Source: JBDWFY01 sp965275915 (GTDB lineage: Bacteria; Pseudomonadota; Alphaproteobacteria; Rhizobiales; Stappiaceae). From it: a stretch of DNA of 64,000 nt. The notes beneath the pieces were generated by a model. That model worked only from the letters and a program-made list of their open reading frames with translations. It made no database searches and was not told the DNA's origin. Positions within the stretch are counted from its first letter, which is position 1, and each line of letters opens with the position of its first letter. This document shows, piece after piece, positions 34,290-43,100 of the stretch. The stretch spans positions 1,426,001 through 1,490,000 of the forward strand of contig CBDHYI010000008.1 of assembly GCA_965275915.1 (NCBI GenBank), given 5' to 3'. A program made the translations under genes and the position numbers.

Positions 34290-35150
34290 ATGTTCAAGTC
34301 TTTACGAAATTCGTATCTTATGAATGATATTGTTGGTGCGATCATTAGGACAGCCACCCTGTCATCTGCCACATTCTTAGGCGCAATATCAACGGCTCTA
34401 GCCGACCGAATTCCCCATACTGCCTTTTCCGGACCATATGTCTACACAAGTCAAGATATGGATCCAATAACGATCAACTTTGTTTATGGTGGCGATTTTG
34501 AAAAGCCAAATCCGCCAATCGCGGAGATCGTTTCGTTGCCAAGAGCTTTTGTCAATATCGCCGATGGGTATTCAACGCGACCAACCCAGACAGAAGCCAA
34601 GAACAACGCGGAATCACAAAAATACGGTTTTGATGAACTGCCTGATGTTGTGCAGACATTCAGCATTAAGGTTTCTATTAGTGATCCCGAAGGTCTGCCA
34701 TACACCGTCGCAGTGCATAAATGGGGATCAAAAGGCCAAACAAAAGTTGGCAATAACTTATCCTATGCCGCAGCCCACAGCACGCTCGCGGATATTACGT
34801 ACATAAAAGATGTCAGGCGCAACCCGCCCTCGCATTTTCGAAAAGGGCTAAAATTCGATGATAAGCGGCGCTCGAAATTCGCTGACCTTGTCACCAGTTC
34901 ATCTTCATCGGAAGATGACTCCAGCATATACTATTCTGACGGTCGTGACGGAATATGGCGCATCAAGTGTGCTTCAGATCTCAAAAGAGCGCGCGCTTGG
35001 CACAACTGTACTTATACCATCGATCTGGCAGATAACTTCTATGCCAGCCTTCAATTTCTTGATTTTCGCGTGCATGGCGGCATGCCATTTGCTCGTAAGC
35101 GGATAAAGACTTTCCGTAAGTCTATGTGCCAATACTTTGATTGCAATTAA
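34290..35150 (+). CDS. Unknown exported protein (array unit 3)
   Basis: About 286 residues. A signal peptide is visible, TATLSSATFLGAISTALA followed by D. Start at ATG 34290 preferred (MFKSLRNSYL); 34320 is equally able to give a signal peptide, and a TTG at 34230 is possible. The mature part has a cysteine pair near the end (WHNCTYTI, MCQYFDC) and acidic serine stretch VTSSSSSEDDSS. No family recognised. AT-rich. Followed at 35 bp by the truncated gene at 35186. Confidence 0.75.
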   Translation: MFKSLRNSYLMNDIVGAIIRTATLSSATFLGAISTALADRIPHTAFSGPYVYTSQDMDPITINFVYGGDFEKPNPPIAEIVSLPRAFVNIADGYSTRPTQTEAKNNAESQKYGFDELPDVVQTFSIKVSISDPEGLPYTVAVHKWGSKGQTKVGNNLSYAAAHSTLADITYIKDVRRNPPSHFRKGLKFDDKRRSKFADLVTSSSSSEDDSSIYYSDGRDGIWRIKCASDLKRARAWHNCTYTIDLADNFYASLQFLDFRVHGGMPFARKRIKTFRKSMCQYFDCN

Positions 35151-35185
35151 TCATCTGAACCCTTGAACTTCCTGGAGATCTCGCG

Positions 35186-35281
35186 ATGCCTGTTAGCGCA
35201 CTACAACTGGAGGAACTGAAGTTGTTATTGTGGGGTGAAAACAAGAGTTATGACGATACAGATTGGCAACAGACTAGATAG
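35186..35281 (+). pseudogene. Orphan N-terminus of another secreted-protein gene (array unit 3)
   Basis: ATGCCTGTTAGCGCACTAC opens MPVSALQLEELKLLLWGENK and stops after 31 codons. A Shine-Dalgarno-like CTGGAGATC lies 6 bp upstream. Position after an exported protein and before the next acyltransferase promoter is the same as for the other orphan starts. Weak on its own; supported by the pattern. Confidence 0.45.
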
Positions 35282-35387
35282 AGCAGCATTTTAACTCTCT
35301 TATTACTGGATGATTAAGAACGATAATTCTGATTTTGCTCGACAGATACTGCTGTAAGCTCGCATCGCTGCCTGCTCCTGATTCATT

Positions 35388-36250
35388 GGCGTGGCAGCAA
35401 TCTCCGGTTGCCGAGGTGCGCAGAGTTTCGTTTCATTTTTCTACACCTTAAAATTGATTTTCACTGTGGATAAACTCTTAAGTCATTGGATTCCGCGATG
35501 AGATGATTTTTGTTTAATTATCTGATTTATATGGAAAAAATGAAAATATCTTATGAAGACAGCGAATATGATATTTTGATGAACTGTCAAAAATGACAAT
35601 TGTCAGAAATGTGCGCAATGAGTGTAGGTTTGTGAACTGCGATTTTGTTATCTTGCACGTATGGAGTGCTTTTTGTATTTGATTTGAGATCCGAAATTAT
35701 TCCCGCCGATTATCAGTAAAGTTCCTGCAAGAGATGTACCCGCCAATGAGTAACCCAGACGGCCCGAGCTCGCAGAACGGAGCAGCTTCGCAGCGCGCGT
35801 CCGACAGTTTTGTTTTCGATGCATCGCCGGACGCAAACGGTGCGGGCGAGAACGGTGCTTTAGGCGAGGCAAAACCCGAGGGCGCTCCGACAGCATCGCA
35901 GGATGTTGATATCCGCCAGATCGCGCAGGCTTTCAATGCCCAATTCGGCGAGACAATCGGTATGTTGGTGCGGTCGCCGAAATACAGGCATTATTCGCTG
36001 GCCGATCTTGAATGGCTGGTGGTGCCGGCGCTTGCATCCGGCCAGATCGTCATGGCGCGCGGCAAGGTGAAGGATCGCGACGGGCTGACGGTGCCGGTCG
36101 CGCTGGCATTCTGGGCAAGCGTTTCTGAAGAGGTGAATGTGAAGCTTGATGCACAGAAAGAGGCCGGTGTCCCGTTTCGTCTGGCGCCAAGCGAGTGGCG
36201 CAGCGGGGATATTCCATGGCTGCTCGATGTGATGGGGCCGAAGGATGTTG
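35388..36250. repeat. Long direct repeat, copy 1: promoter region plus acyltransferase gene
   Basis: This 863-bp block recurs at 38478-39340 with a constant offset of 3090 bp and no gaps that I can see. It includes about 345 bp of upstream sequence (shared stretches include CACTGTGGATAAACTCTTAA and CGAAATTATTCCCGCCGATT) and most of the acyltransferase gene. Identity is high in the gene and slightly lower between 35500 and 35650. Similarity ends near codon 170 of the gene. Confidence 0.9.
35585..35605. promoter_or_regulatory. Conserved TGTCA/TGACA dyads upstream of acyltransferase (copy 1)
   Basis: TGTCA-AAAA-TGACA overlaps the perfect palindrome TGACAATTGTCA at 35594-35605. In copy 2 (38675-38695) the same positions read TGTCA-AAAA-TTACAATTGTCA, one change. 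A repressor or activator operator is likely; the regulator is unknown. Confidence 0.5.
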
Positions 36251-36327
36251 TGGATGTGATGATTAAGAAATTCGTTGAAGGTCTTGAAAGGAGAGAGGCC
36301 TTAAAATTCTTCGCAAAGTCGAACTGA
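35734..36327 (+). CDS. HlyC-type toxin-activating lysine acyltransferase, copy 1 (intact length)
   Basis: 197 residues. After a low-complexity acidic/Ser-rich lead (about 1-55), the domain has SPKYRHYSLADLEWLVVPAL, holding the probable catalytic His, and APSEWRSGDIPWLLDVMGPK, holding the Asp equivalent to HlyC Asp92. Such enzymes transfer a fatty acyl chain from acyl-ACP to lysines of an RTX toxin. The tail IKKFVEGLERREALKFFAKS differs from the copy at 38824. Full length, but it serves a unit whose toxin gene is broken. Confidence 0.88.
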   Translation: MYPPMSNPDGPSSQNGAASQRASDSFVFDASPDANGAGENGALGEAKPEGAPTASQDVDIRQIAQAFNAQFGETIGMLVRSPKYRHYSLADLEWLVVPALASGQIVMARGKVKDRDGLTVPVALAFWASVSEEVNVKLDAQKEAGVPFRLAPSEWRSGDIPWLLDVMGPKDVVDVMIKKFVEGLERREALKFFAKSN

Positions 36328-36342
36328 AGGTAAATGTGCTGA

Positions 36343-37569
36343 ATGATGTGGAGATTGAATTTGGATATGACAGCGGGCACCTTTTTAAATTTATTTACTG
36401 GGCGGTTGAAATGGGTGCTGATTGGCTGTCTGTCGGCATCACTGGTGTCGTGCCAGAAGAAAGACGATCGTTTCCCAGCATATTATCGATACAAGTTGCA
36501 GGTGAAAGTGGACGGTCAACCTGTAACGCTTGATCGAGTGATCAAATGCACTGGTACCCTTAAAAAGGATGCGGGAAATCCGAGTGTTTGGGGCGGCAAG
36601 AATTACAGTAATCCGCCGGTGGTTGGCGCTAGAGTCCCGGGAAGTACTGCGGCGGTTTTTGTTCCGGCCCTGTATGCATGTGGTTGGGCAGCGAAATTCA
36701 AAGGAGACTTTTGGCAAGAGCCGCCAGCTCAGGAAGGCGACATTATGCCCGTTCTGTTGGTGAAAGACACAAATACGTACTCCGACATTGAATATTACGT
36801 AAGCCGAACCGCCCTTCTTACTGACCAGTCCAACGTGGAATTTGTGAATTTGTTCCCGTTGGAAAGAGTTACAGAGGCCGATTTTCTAATGTCGGAAAAA
36901 CAAGCCGCCAAAGAAAGTCCGAACCTAACCGCATTTATATCGTTGGTTGATGATAAGCAGCTGAAATCTGAACTGAGCAAGAATACCAAGTTCACGAAGA
37001 ATGTTAACAGCGGAAAATCGATATCTTGCGTCGGTGCCTGGCTAATTCACAAAGACGAATGGTCCCTTGTTCCCAATTTGTCCGATTGGGTGAATAGCTT
37101 GTCTTCAGAAAACAATTCGTATCGAGTGCCAAGTGATCTTTGGGTCTCATTTGACGACACTACGAAGGTTAATGCTGGATATTCAATCGCACGTGGATTG
37201 GTGCCCATTGACGTTCCGTCGGAAAAACAAAGGCTTAAAGGTGGTCGATATTCTACATTTGAAGAACTGCATCCAGTCATTTTCAAACCAGACTCGGTTT
37301 ACGTGGATCTGGACCGGCAAGGCTTGGCCGGATGTTATGACCGTCATCGATTTCCAGGTCGGGAACTTTCTCGACAACCCAATATAGCGACAAAAAATGA
37401 GGCAGGTCATTATCAGGCCCCTTATGAGTTAACGGGAAACGAATTGGAGATTTCGCTGTCGATATCTTCTCCTTATTTTGTGCCTGCACTTGAATCCTTT
37501 GTGATTTTTAAGTCCCCCCGAAACCCCGGCGGACAGATAAGCGAACAAATCGAATTGGGAGTGAACTAA
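36343..37569 (+). CDS. Lipoprotein, candidate immunity to the adjacent lipase
   Basis: 408 residues. Basic region and hydrophobic stretch LKWVLIGCLSASLVSC give a lipobox (LVSC), so Cys about residue 38 would be acylated. Two Cys-containing short motifs (IKCTGTLKKD, LYACGWAAK) follow. I recognise no domain. The stop and the lipase ATG overlap (TAATG at 37567-37571). Periplasmic lipoproteins encoded against a phospholipase are the normal immunity proteins of type VI lipases, which motivates the immunity idea. Start may be 36343 or 36367. Confidence 0.78.
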   Translation: MMWRLNLDMTAGTFLNLFTGRLKWVLIGCLSASLVSCQKKDDRFPAYYRYKLQVKVDGQPVTLDRVIKCTGTLKKDAGNPSVWGGKNYSNPPVVGARVPGSTAAVFVPALYACGWAAKFKGDFWQEPPAQEGDIMPVLLVKDTNTYSDIEYYVSRTALLTDQSNVEFVNLFPLERVTEADFLMSEKQAAKESPNLTAFISLVDDKQLKSELSKNTKFTKNVNSGKSISCVGAWLIHKDEWSLVPNLSDWVNSLSSENNSYRVPSDLWVSFDDTTKVNAGYSIARGLVPIDVPSEKQRLKGGRYSTFEELHPVIFKPDSVYVDLDRQGLAGCYDRHRFPGRELSRQPNIATKNEAGHYQAPYELTGNELEISLSISSPYFVPALESFVIFKSPRNPGGQISEQIELGVN

Positions 37570-37738
37570 TGCTGAGCGCATTGACTGGAGACTATGCCGT
37601 TCTCGCACAACACGCTTATGATTTTTTTGACGACTCAGAAGGTGGCCTCGTTAGAAAGAAAAATTTTGGTCTACTATCCACTCATTGGGTTAGATCCCCC
37701 GTCTTCAGACGGGCCGCTTTAGCGAGAATGTTCTGAGA

Positions 37739-37810
37739 ATGACCTTTGACCCCGAAAAAATGAAAGCGGCTGCAGGCCCTGTCTTTCATTTTTTCGGGGT
37801 CAAAGGTCAT
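37739..37810 (+). promoter_or_regulatory. 28-bp inverted repeat covering the tnpA start
   Basis: ATGACCTTTGACCCCGAAAA and onward (37739-37766) is the reverse complement of 37783-37810, whose last bases enter the tnpA ATG. In an mRNA it would form a long hairpin hiding the ribosome site. IS200 is known to limit TnpA synthesis with such a stem. Confidence 0.75.
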
Positions 37811-38225
37811 GCAATACGAAAAGGGCAAACATAGCGTTTTTTACCATCGCTATCATGTGGTTTGGATAACGAAGTATCGCTTCAAGGTGCTCAAGGGTGC
37901 CGTCGCCGAACGGGTTCGCGAGATTATCCGGCAGGTGTGTGCGGAGCAGGACGTGCAGATCATCAGCGGCGTGCTGTCATCCGATCACGTGCACATGTTT
38001 GTGTCGATCCCGCCGAAACTGGCGGTGAGCGACTTCATGCGCAAAGTGAAGGGACGCTCCTCACACAAGGTGCAGATGGAGTTCCCGCAATTGAAGAAAC
38101 GCTACTGGGGCAGACACTTTTGGGGCCGGGGGTACTTTTCGACCACAAGCGGCGCCATTACAGACGATGTCATACTTCAGTATCTGGAAAATCACATCGA
38201 AAAACCTACCGGCGCCAGCCGGTAG
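37809..38225 (+). CDS. tnpA: IS200-type Y1 transposase TnpA
   Basis: 138 residues, normal length. The HUH motif is SDHVHMFVSIPP, and the catalytic Tyr lies in GRGYFSTTSGAITDD. N-terminal YHRYHVVWITKYR is the family opener. Looks intact, so the element may still be active. It has split the lipase gene. Confidence 0.94.
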   Translation: MQYEKGKHSVFYHRYHVVWITKYRFKVLKGAVAERVREIIRQVCAEQDVQIISGVLSSDHVHMFVSIPPKLAVSDFMRKVKGRSSHKVQMEFPQLKKRYWGRHFWGRGYFSTTSGAITDDVILQYLENHIEKPTGASR

Positions 38226-38477
38226 TGGTTTAGTCGATTATCACGGCTGGGTGGTTCAAGATGACTATGATGCAAAAGATTTAGAAGATGCCAACGGAAT
38301 AGCTTTTGCTCAAGATGGTTTCGATGCAAAGGTCTTCAAAAAAGGCAATGAAATCGTCATCTCGTTCCGCGGAACTGATGATCCTTCAGACGCTCTGGCC
38401 AATCTGGGGTTCATTACCGGAAGAGTAACACAACAATTCAAACATGCTGTCGCCTATGTCGAAGCGTTACTATCAAA

Positions 38478-39340
38478 GGCGTGGCATCAATCTCCGGTTG
38501 CCGGAGTGTGCAGAGTTCCGTTTCATTTTTCTACACCTTAAAATTGATTTTCACTGTGGATAAACTCTTAAGTCATTAGGCTCCGCGACGAGTTGATTTC
38601 AGATTAATTATCTGATTTATATGGAAAAAATGAAAGACTCTCATGAATTCAGCGAATATGGTTTTTTGGTGAATTGTCAAAAATTACAATTGTCAGAAAT
38701 GTGCGGAATGGGTGTAGGGTTGCGAGACGCAATTTTGTCACGTTGCACGTATGGAGTGCTTTTTGTATTTGATTTGAGATCCGAAATTATTCCCGCCGAT
38801 TATCAGTAAAGTTCCCGCAAGAGATGTACCCGTCAATGAGTAACCCAGACAGCCCGAGCTCGCAGAACGGCGCAGCTTCGCAGCGCGCGTCCGACAGTTT
38901 TGTTTTTGATGCATCGCCGGACGCAAACGATGCGGGCGAGAACGGTACTGGAGGCAAGGCAAAACCCGAGGGCGCTCCGAAGGCATCGCAGGACGTTGAT
39001 ACCCGTCAGATCGCGCAGGCTTTCAATGCACAGTTCGGCGAGACAATCGGTATGTTGGTGCGGTCGCCGAAATACAGGCACTATTCTCTGGCTGATCTTG
39101 AATGGCTGGTGGTGCCGGCGCTTGCATCCGGGCAGATCGTCATGGCGCGCGGCAAGGTGAAGGATCGGGACGGGCTGACGGTGCCGGTCGCGCTGGCATT
39201 CTGGGCAAGCGTTTCCGAAGAGGTGAATGCGAAGCTTGAGGCACAGAAAGAGGCCGGTGTTCCGTTTCGTCTGGCGCCGAGTGAGTGGCGGAGTGGGGAT
39301 ATTCCATGGCTTTTGGATATGATGGGGCCGAAAGATGTGG
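38478..39340. repeat. Long direct repeat, copy 2
   Basis: See 35388-36250. The left boundary is where the lipase frame is cut; the right boundary lies where the acyltransferase tails diverge (MVKKMEEPVFSGQEYNQ here). Recombination between copies would delete the lipase unit. Confidence 0.9.
38675..38695. promoter_or_regulatory. Conserved TGTCA/TGACA-type dyads upstream of acyltransferase (copy 2)
   Basis: TGTCAAAAATTACAATTGTC at the same distance (129 bp) from the ATG as in copy 1. Conservation between the repeats is not proof of function, since they are close copies. Confidence 0.4.
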
Positions 39341-39432
39341 TGGATTTGATGGTCAAGAAGATGGAAGAGCCGGTTTTTTCAGGTCAAGAATACAATCAGT
39401 TCAATGCCAAGGACGACAGCGCCAGTGTTTAA
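38824..39432 (+). CDS. HlyC-type toxin-activating lysine acyltransferase, copy 2 (intact)
   Basis: 202 residues, nearly identical to copy 1 up to about residue 170 (SPKYRHYSLADLEWLVVPAL; EWRSGDIPWLLDMMGPKDVV), with both catalytic positions. The tail KMEEPVFSGQEYNQFNAKDD is its own. It begins the intact locus: its 3' end overlaps the membrane-protein gene by 29 bp, which overlaps the RTX gene by 17 bp. It should acylate lysines of the RTX protein before export. Confidence 0.9.
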   Translation: MYPSMSNPDSPSSQNGAASQRASDSFVFDASPDANDAGENGTGGKAKPEGAPKASQDVDTRQIAQAFNAQFGETIGMLVRSPKYRHYSLADLEWLVVPALASGQIVMARGKVKDRDGLTVPVALAFWASVSEEVNAKLEAQKEAGVPFRLAPSEWRSGDIPWLLDMMGPKDVVDLMVKKMEEPVFSGQEYNQFNAKDDSASV

Positions 39433-40147
39433 CTTCAACAGTATTCGACCAGACTACGGAGCGCTTCTGTTTCGTTTGTTAATATCGACAGTAATTCTGA
39501 TAGCCATTTTTTATTTTGGTTTTATAGGAATTATTATTGGATTTGTATTTTGTGCAATATTGAGATACTTTTCTATTTTAAAATCTAAGTATAATATCAA
39601 TAAACTTTCTTTTCTACTTAAGTCGCAGGTCCTTGTCGGTCTGGTCGTATATCTAATTTTGATACCATTTGACAGTAACCTCCTTCATTTTAACGGTCTT
39701 CAAACATTGGCAAATTGGCAACTGCATAAATTTCCTGAAGCAAAAGCTTATATTGCTGCTTATTCTGATGGTGAATTTTTTCCCAATTACTATGAGTGGC
39801 TGCACTCTCGTAGCTTTCTTTCCAGGATGTTATTTTCTTGGTACGGCGCGCTTTATGCGTCTTTTGTGTGCGTTTCTTTCTGGTTTGCATTGGTTTTGCC
39901 ATTGGCTTTCGAGCTTCAGTGGCGAAAGAGAGAAGCGAATGCGATCTTAGTGATCGTCATCTCTTGTTTAGTTGTATTTAGCGGAGTTTTGTCCCTTCAG
40001 TTGGACGCTCTTTATCTGTCATCAACGCGTGTCGATCTATTTACCCCTCTTGCATTGCCGACAATGGCCTACGGCATAATTTTGCTCGGCTCGACACTGT
40101 TCGGAATGTGCTTCAGGAAGCGAGAATCTAATGTCGAAGAAAATTGA
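39404..40147 (+). CDS. Multi-TM membrane protein, candidate immunity to the RTX protein
   Basis: 247 residues, about five or six TM segments (about 25-55, 70-88, 145-170, 183-205, 218-238). No recognisable family; AT-rich. It lies between the acyltransferase and the RTX gene and overlaps both. Colicin-type pore formers are neutralised by small multi-helix inner-membrane proteins encoded beside them; the RTX N-terminus here is a hydrophobic hairpin. The immunity role is inference. An alternative is a transport-assisting or anchoring protein. Confidence 0.8.
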   Translation: MPRTTAPVFNFNSIRPDYGALLFRLLISTVILIAIFYFGFIGIIIGFVFCAILRYFSILKSKYNINKLSFLLKSQVLVGLVVYLILIPFDSNLLHFNGLQTLANWQLHKFPEAKAYIAAYSDGEFFPNYYEWLHSRSFLSRMLFSWYGALYASFVCVSFWFALVLPLAFELQWRKREANAILVIVISCLVVFSGVLSLQLDALYLSSTRVDLFTPLALPTMAYGIILLGSTLFGMCFRKRESNVEEN

Positions 40148-43100
40148 TGATTTAGTTGCAGCAATCGCGAGTTCTTTAGGAGAGGCGTCCAATGTTCTTG
40201 CTAGCAACGGATACAATCAAATAGCTCAAGGGTTGAGCAGCCTGAAAGACAGCATCGGCCTTCTTGCCGGAACTATCAATCCAGATACAGCAAATGTCGA
40301 ACCGGGCTTTGAAGACGAAAATGCCCAAAGGCGGGCGGAAGTTAACAAGATAATCGAGATTCTGGCAGCCACTCCGATAGCTGTTGTTGCAGCAACAGCT
40401 GCCGGAGCGGCTGTGGGAGCCGTAGTAGTGGGTGGTGTCACTGCGCTGCCAGCTTTTGCAATTGGGTTAATCGGCGGATTATCGGTTCTTGCTGCTGATG
40501 CGGCCGCTAGTTTTCTGATAGGGCAATTGTCCTCTGTGGGAATAACGCTAACTGGACAAGCGGTTGATTATTCAAACAGCGACAAGGCCCTAACAATTGT
40601 CGGTACGACCTCACAGGACAAAATCATCACTACAAACTATGATGACACCGTTGATGGTTGGTTGCTCGGTGACGAAATTGCCAATTCTGGCGGCTCCGAT
40701 ATCATCGACGGCGGTCAAGGCGATGATACAGCAAAGTACTACCTAAGATCTCAGATCAGCATTGCATTTCTTGGTAACCAGGAAATTGCAGTATCTCATC
40801 AAGGTGAAAATGCAGGAAACGATACTCTGATTAGCATTGAGAACGTAATCGGTACAAAATACACCGATTACGTCTCCTTTGATGGTGTGGACATCGGCGT
40901 TGATGTGGACCTGGCTGGGGGAGACGATTCTATTGCGATCGCTCAGCACGCAACCGGCAGCCTTGGACTTGGTGTCTCAGTGGAAGGTGGGTTTGGCGAA
41001 GATACGCTTACTTTTTTTGACCCTAGTAGTGGACCCGCCTGGGTGGACTTAAGCACAGGCAGGGCAGGCTTCGGTACTCACAGCGTGGGTGGTGGTTCTT
41101 CATTTTATCAATTATCCGGCATCGAAAATGTCTATGGAACTGATGGCCGCAATACGCTCATTGGGAATGAGGTCAAAAACATCATCGATGGACTTGACGA
41201 CAATGACATCATCAAAGGTGGTGGCGGTGACGATGAACTATTTGGCGGAATAGGCGATGACAAATTATACGGCGAGGCCGGAAATGATATTGTCTCCGGC
41301 GGGGCCGACGACGATACAATCTACGCCAGTACAGGAGAAGATTATTACTACGGTGGCGACAGTACGAATTTTCAGAATGATGATGGCGAAGATACCGCAG
41401 ATTTTTCCGCTGCAGATCAAGCTCTACTGGTAACCCATGAAGTGGATGCTGCGAAGGGCGTCAACAAAGCTGTTGTCTCCAGCCAATCCGGTAACGATTA
41501 CAAGTCGCATCTTTATTCAATCGAAAAAGTAATTTTGTCTGCGTTTGATGACAGGGTCAAAATTGATGATTTGGATGCTTTGTTTCAGAAGTTTGGCCAA
41601 GAGATCGATGGCGGCGAAAACAGTGCCGATGGTGAAGGTGATATTGTTGATTTTTCCGGGCTTGGAGAGGGCGTCAAGCTTAAGCGAGCGCCCGTAAATG
41701 GCGCCGTTATCGAAGATTCCAATGTTACAATAAAGAACTTCGAAAAAATCAGTCTCAGTAACTTCGACGACAACATCGATATCAATGTGACCGAGACGAT
41801 CGTCGTGGAAGCAGGCGACGGGAATGATGTAGTCAGCATCGCCGGTGCAGCGTCGGAAATTTATCTCGGTTCCGGATCTGATATTCTTTTACATGCCGCG
41901 CTTGGGTCGAAGATTGACTTGGGGACCGGCGGCCAGGCGGACAATGATATCGTCGTCTACAGCCCTGGAACTTTGGCAATCGGGGCGGACGGGTATGACG
42001 AGCTGCTGATCATGGGCGTCGCCCGTGCTCCGGGGACTGTCATCCGAAATGCTGCTTCTGAAAGTGCATACGCTTATGGACTGGGCGGACTGGTCAAGGT
42101 CGGTTTTAACGGCAATGGCGAGATGGTCTTCGGCACCATTCTATCTCAACATGGTGTCGCCGAAGACTTTATGTATTTTGCCAACGGCAACAATGACCCG
42201 TTCGCTTCGTCAAGCGATCTGACGTTCGGTATTCGCGTTGGCGAAATCGATGTCAGTGCCTATCAGGTTCGCAAACTTCCCGACGGCATTTCCGTTAAAG
42301 ACAATAACGGCATTTGGGAATTCGTTTCGGTCATACTGAAGGAATTCCGTTCCGGCGAATATGTTGCCGGCACCGATCCGCTTGTTTTTGACCTTGATGG
42401 CGACGGCCTTGAGCTGACCGCCGTGGCGACGGGCGTCGGGCCGCAGTTCGATGTCGATGGCGACGGGTTTTCCGAATATACCGGCTGGGTCGACCGGGAC
42501 GACGGCCTGCTGGCAATCGATCTCAACGGCAACGGCACCATCGACGATATCTCGGAGTTGTTCGGTAACGCCACCACATCGGGTTTTGCCGAGCTGGCTC
42601 TTTACGACACCAATTCCGACGGCGTGATTGACGCCAATGATACGCAATTTGGCGATCTGCTGATGTGGCGTGATCTGGATCGGGATGGAGAGACCGACAG
42701 TGGTGAGCTGTCAACGCTGAGCGATCTGGGGATTGCATCGATCGATCTGACGGCCACCGACGACGGCACCCGGATTGCCCAGAACACCGTCGCGCGCACC
42801 GGCACCTTCACCTATTCCGACGGTACAACCGGAACGGTGGGCGATATCGAATTCCGGGTCAATAATTTCGACAGCACCTATCTTGGCGACACGAGCGTCG
42901 ATCTGACCATCGCCGCGACCATGCCCAATCTGCGCGGCCACGGCACGCTGACGGACCTGCATGTCGCGCTGACCCTTGAAGGGGCCAACGGACAGCTGGC
43001 ACAGACGATCCAGACCGTCCTGCCGACCCTGAATGTGATCGATCTTGATGAAATCCGCGAACGGGCGTTCGATATTCTGGAGGCCTGGACAAAGGCGCCG

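Larger units (their letters stand above)
37691..38230 (+). mobile_element. IS200/IS605-group element, tnpA only
   Basis: A single 138-residue Y1 transposase is present with no tnpB. The left end contains a subterminal hairpin (CCCCGTCTTCAGACGGG, 37697-37713), as expected for single-strand transposition. The right end near AGCCGGTAGTGGTTTA has a small hairpin (ACCGGCGCCAGCCGGT). No target duplication, as normal for this family. Bounds are inferred from restoring the lipase frame. Confidence 0.8.
37569..38478 (+). pseudogene. Class-3 lipase-like N-terminus, split by IS200 and truncated
   Basis: 37569-37690 reads MLSALTGDYAVLAQHAYDFF and ends LLSTHWV; after the IS the frame continues VDYHGWVVQDDYDAKDLEDA, then VISFRGTDDPSDALANLGFI, a lipase class-3 signature (strand plus oxyanion region). 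If the insert is taken as 37691-38230 the joint HWV-VDYHG is in frame. The gene is cut at 38478, where the next repeat starts, before the GxSxG nucleophile. Dead. Confidence 0.8.
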
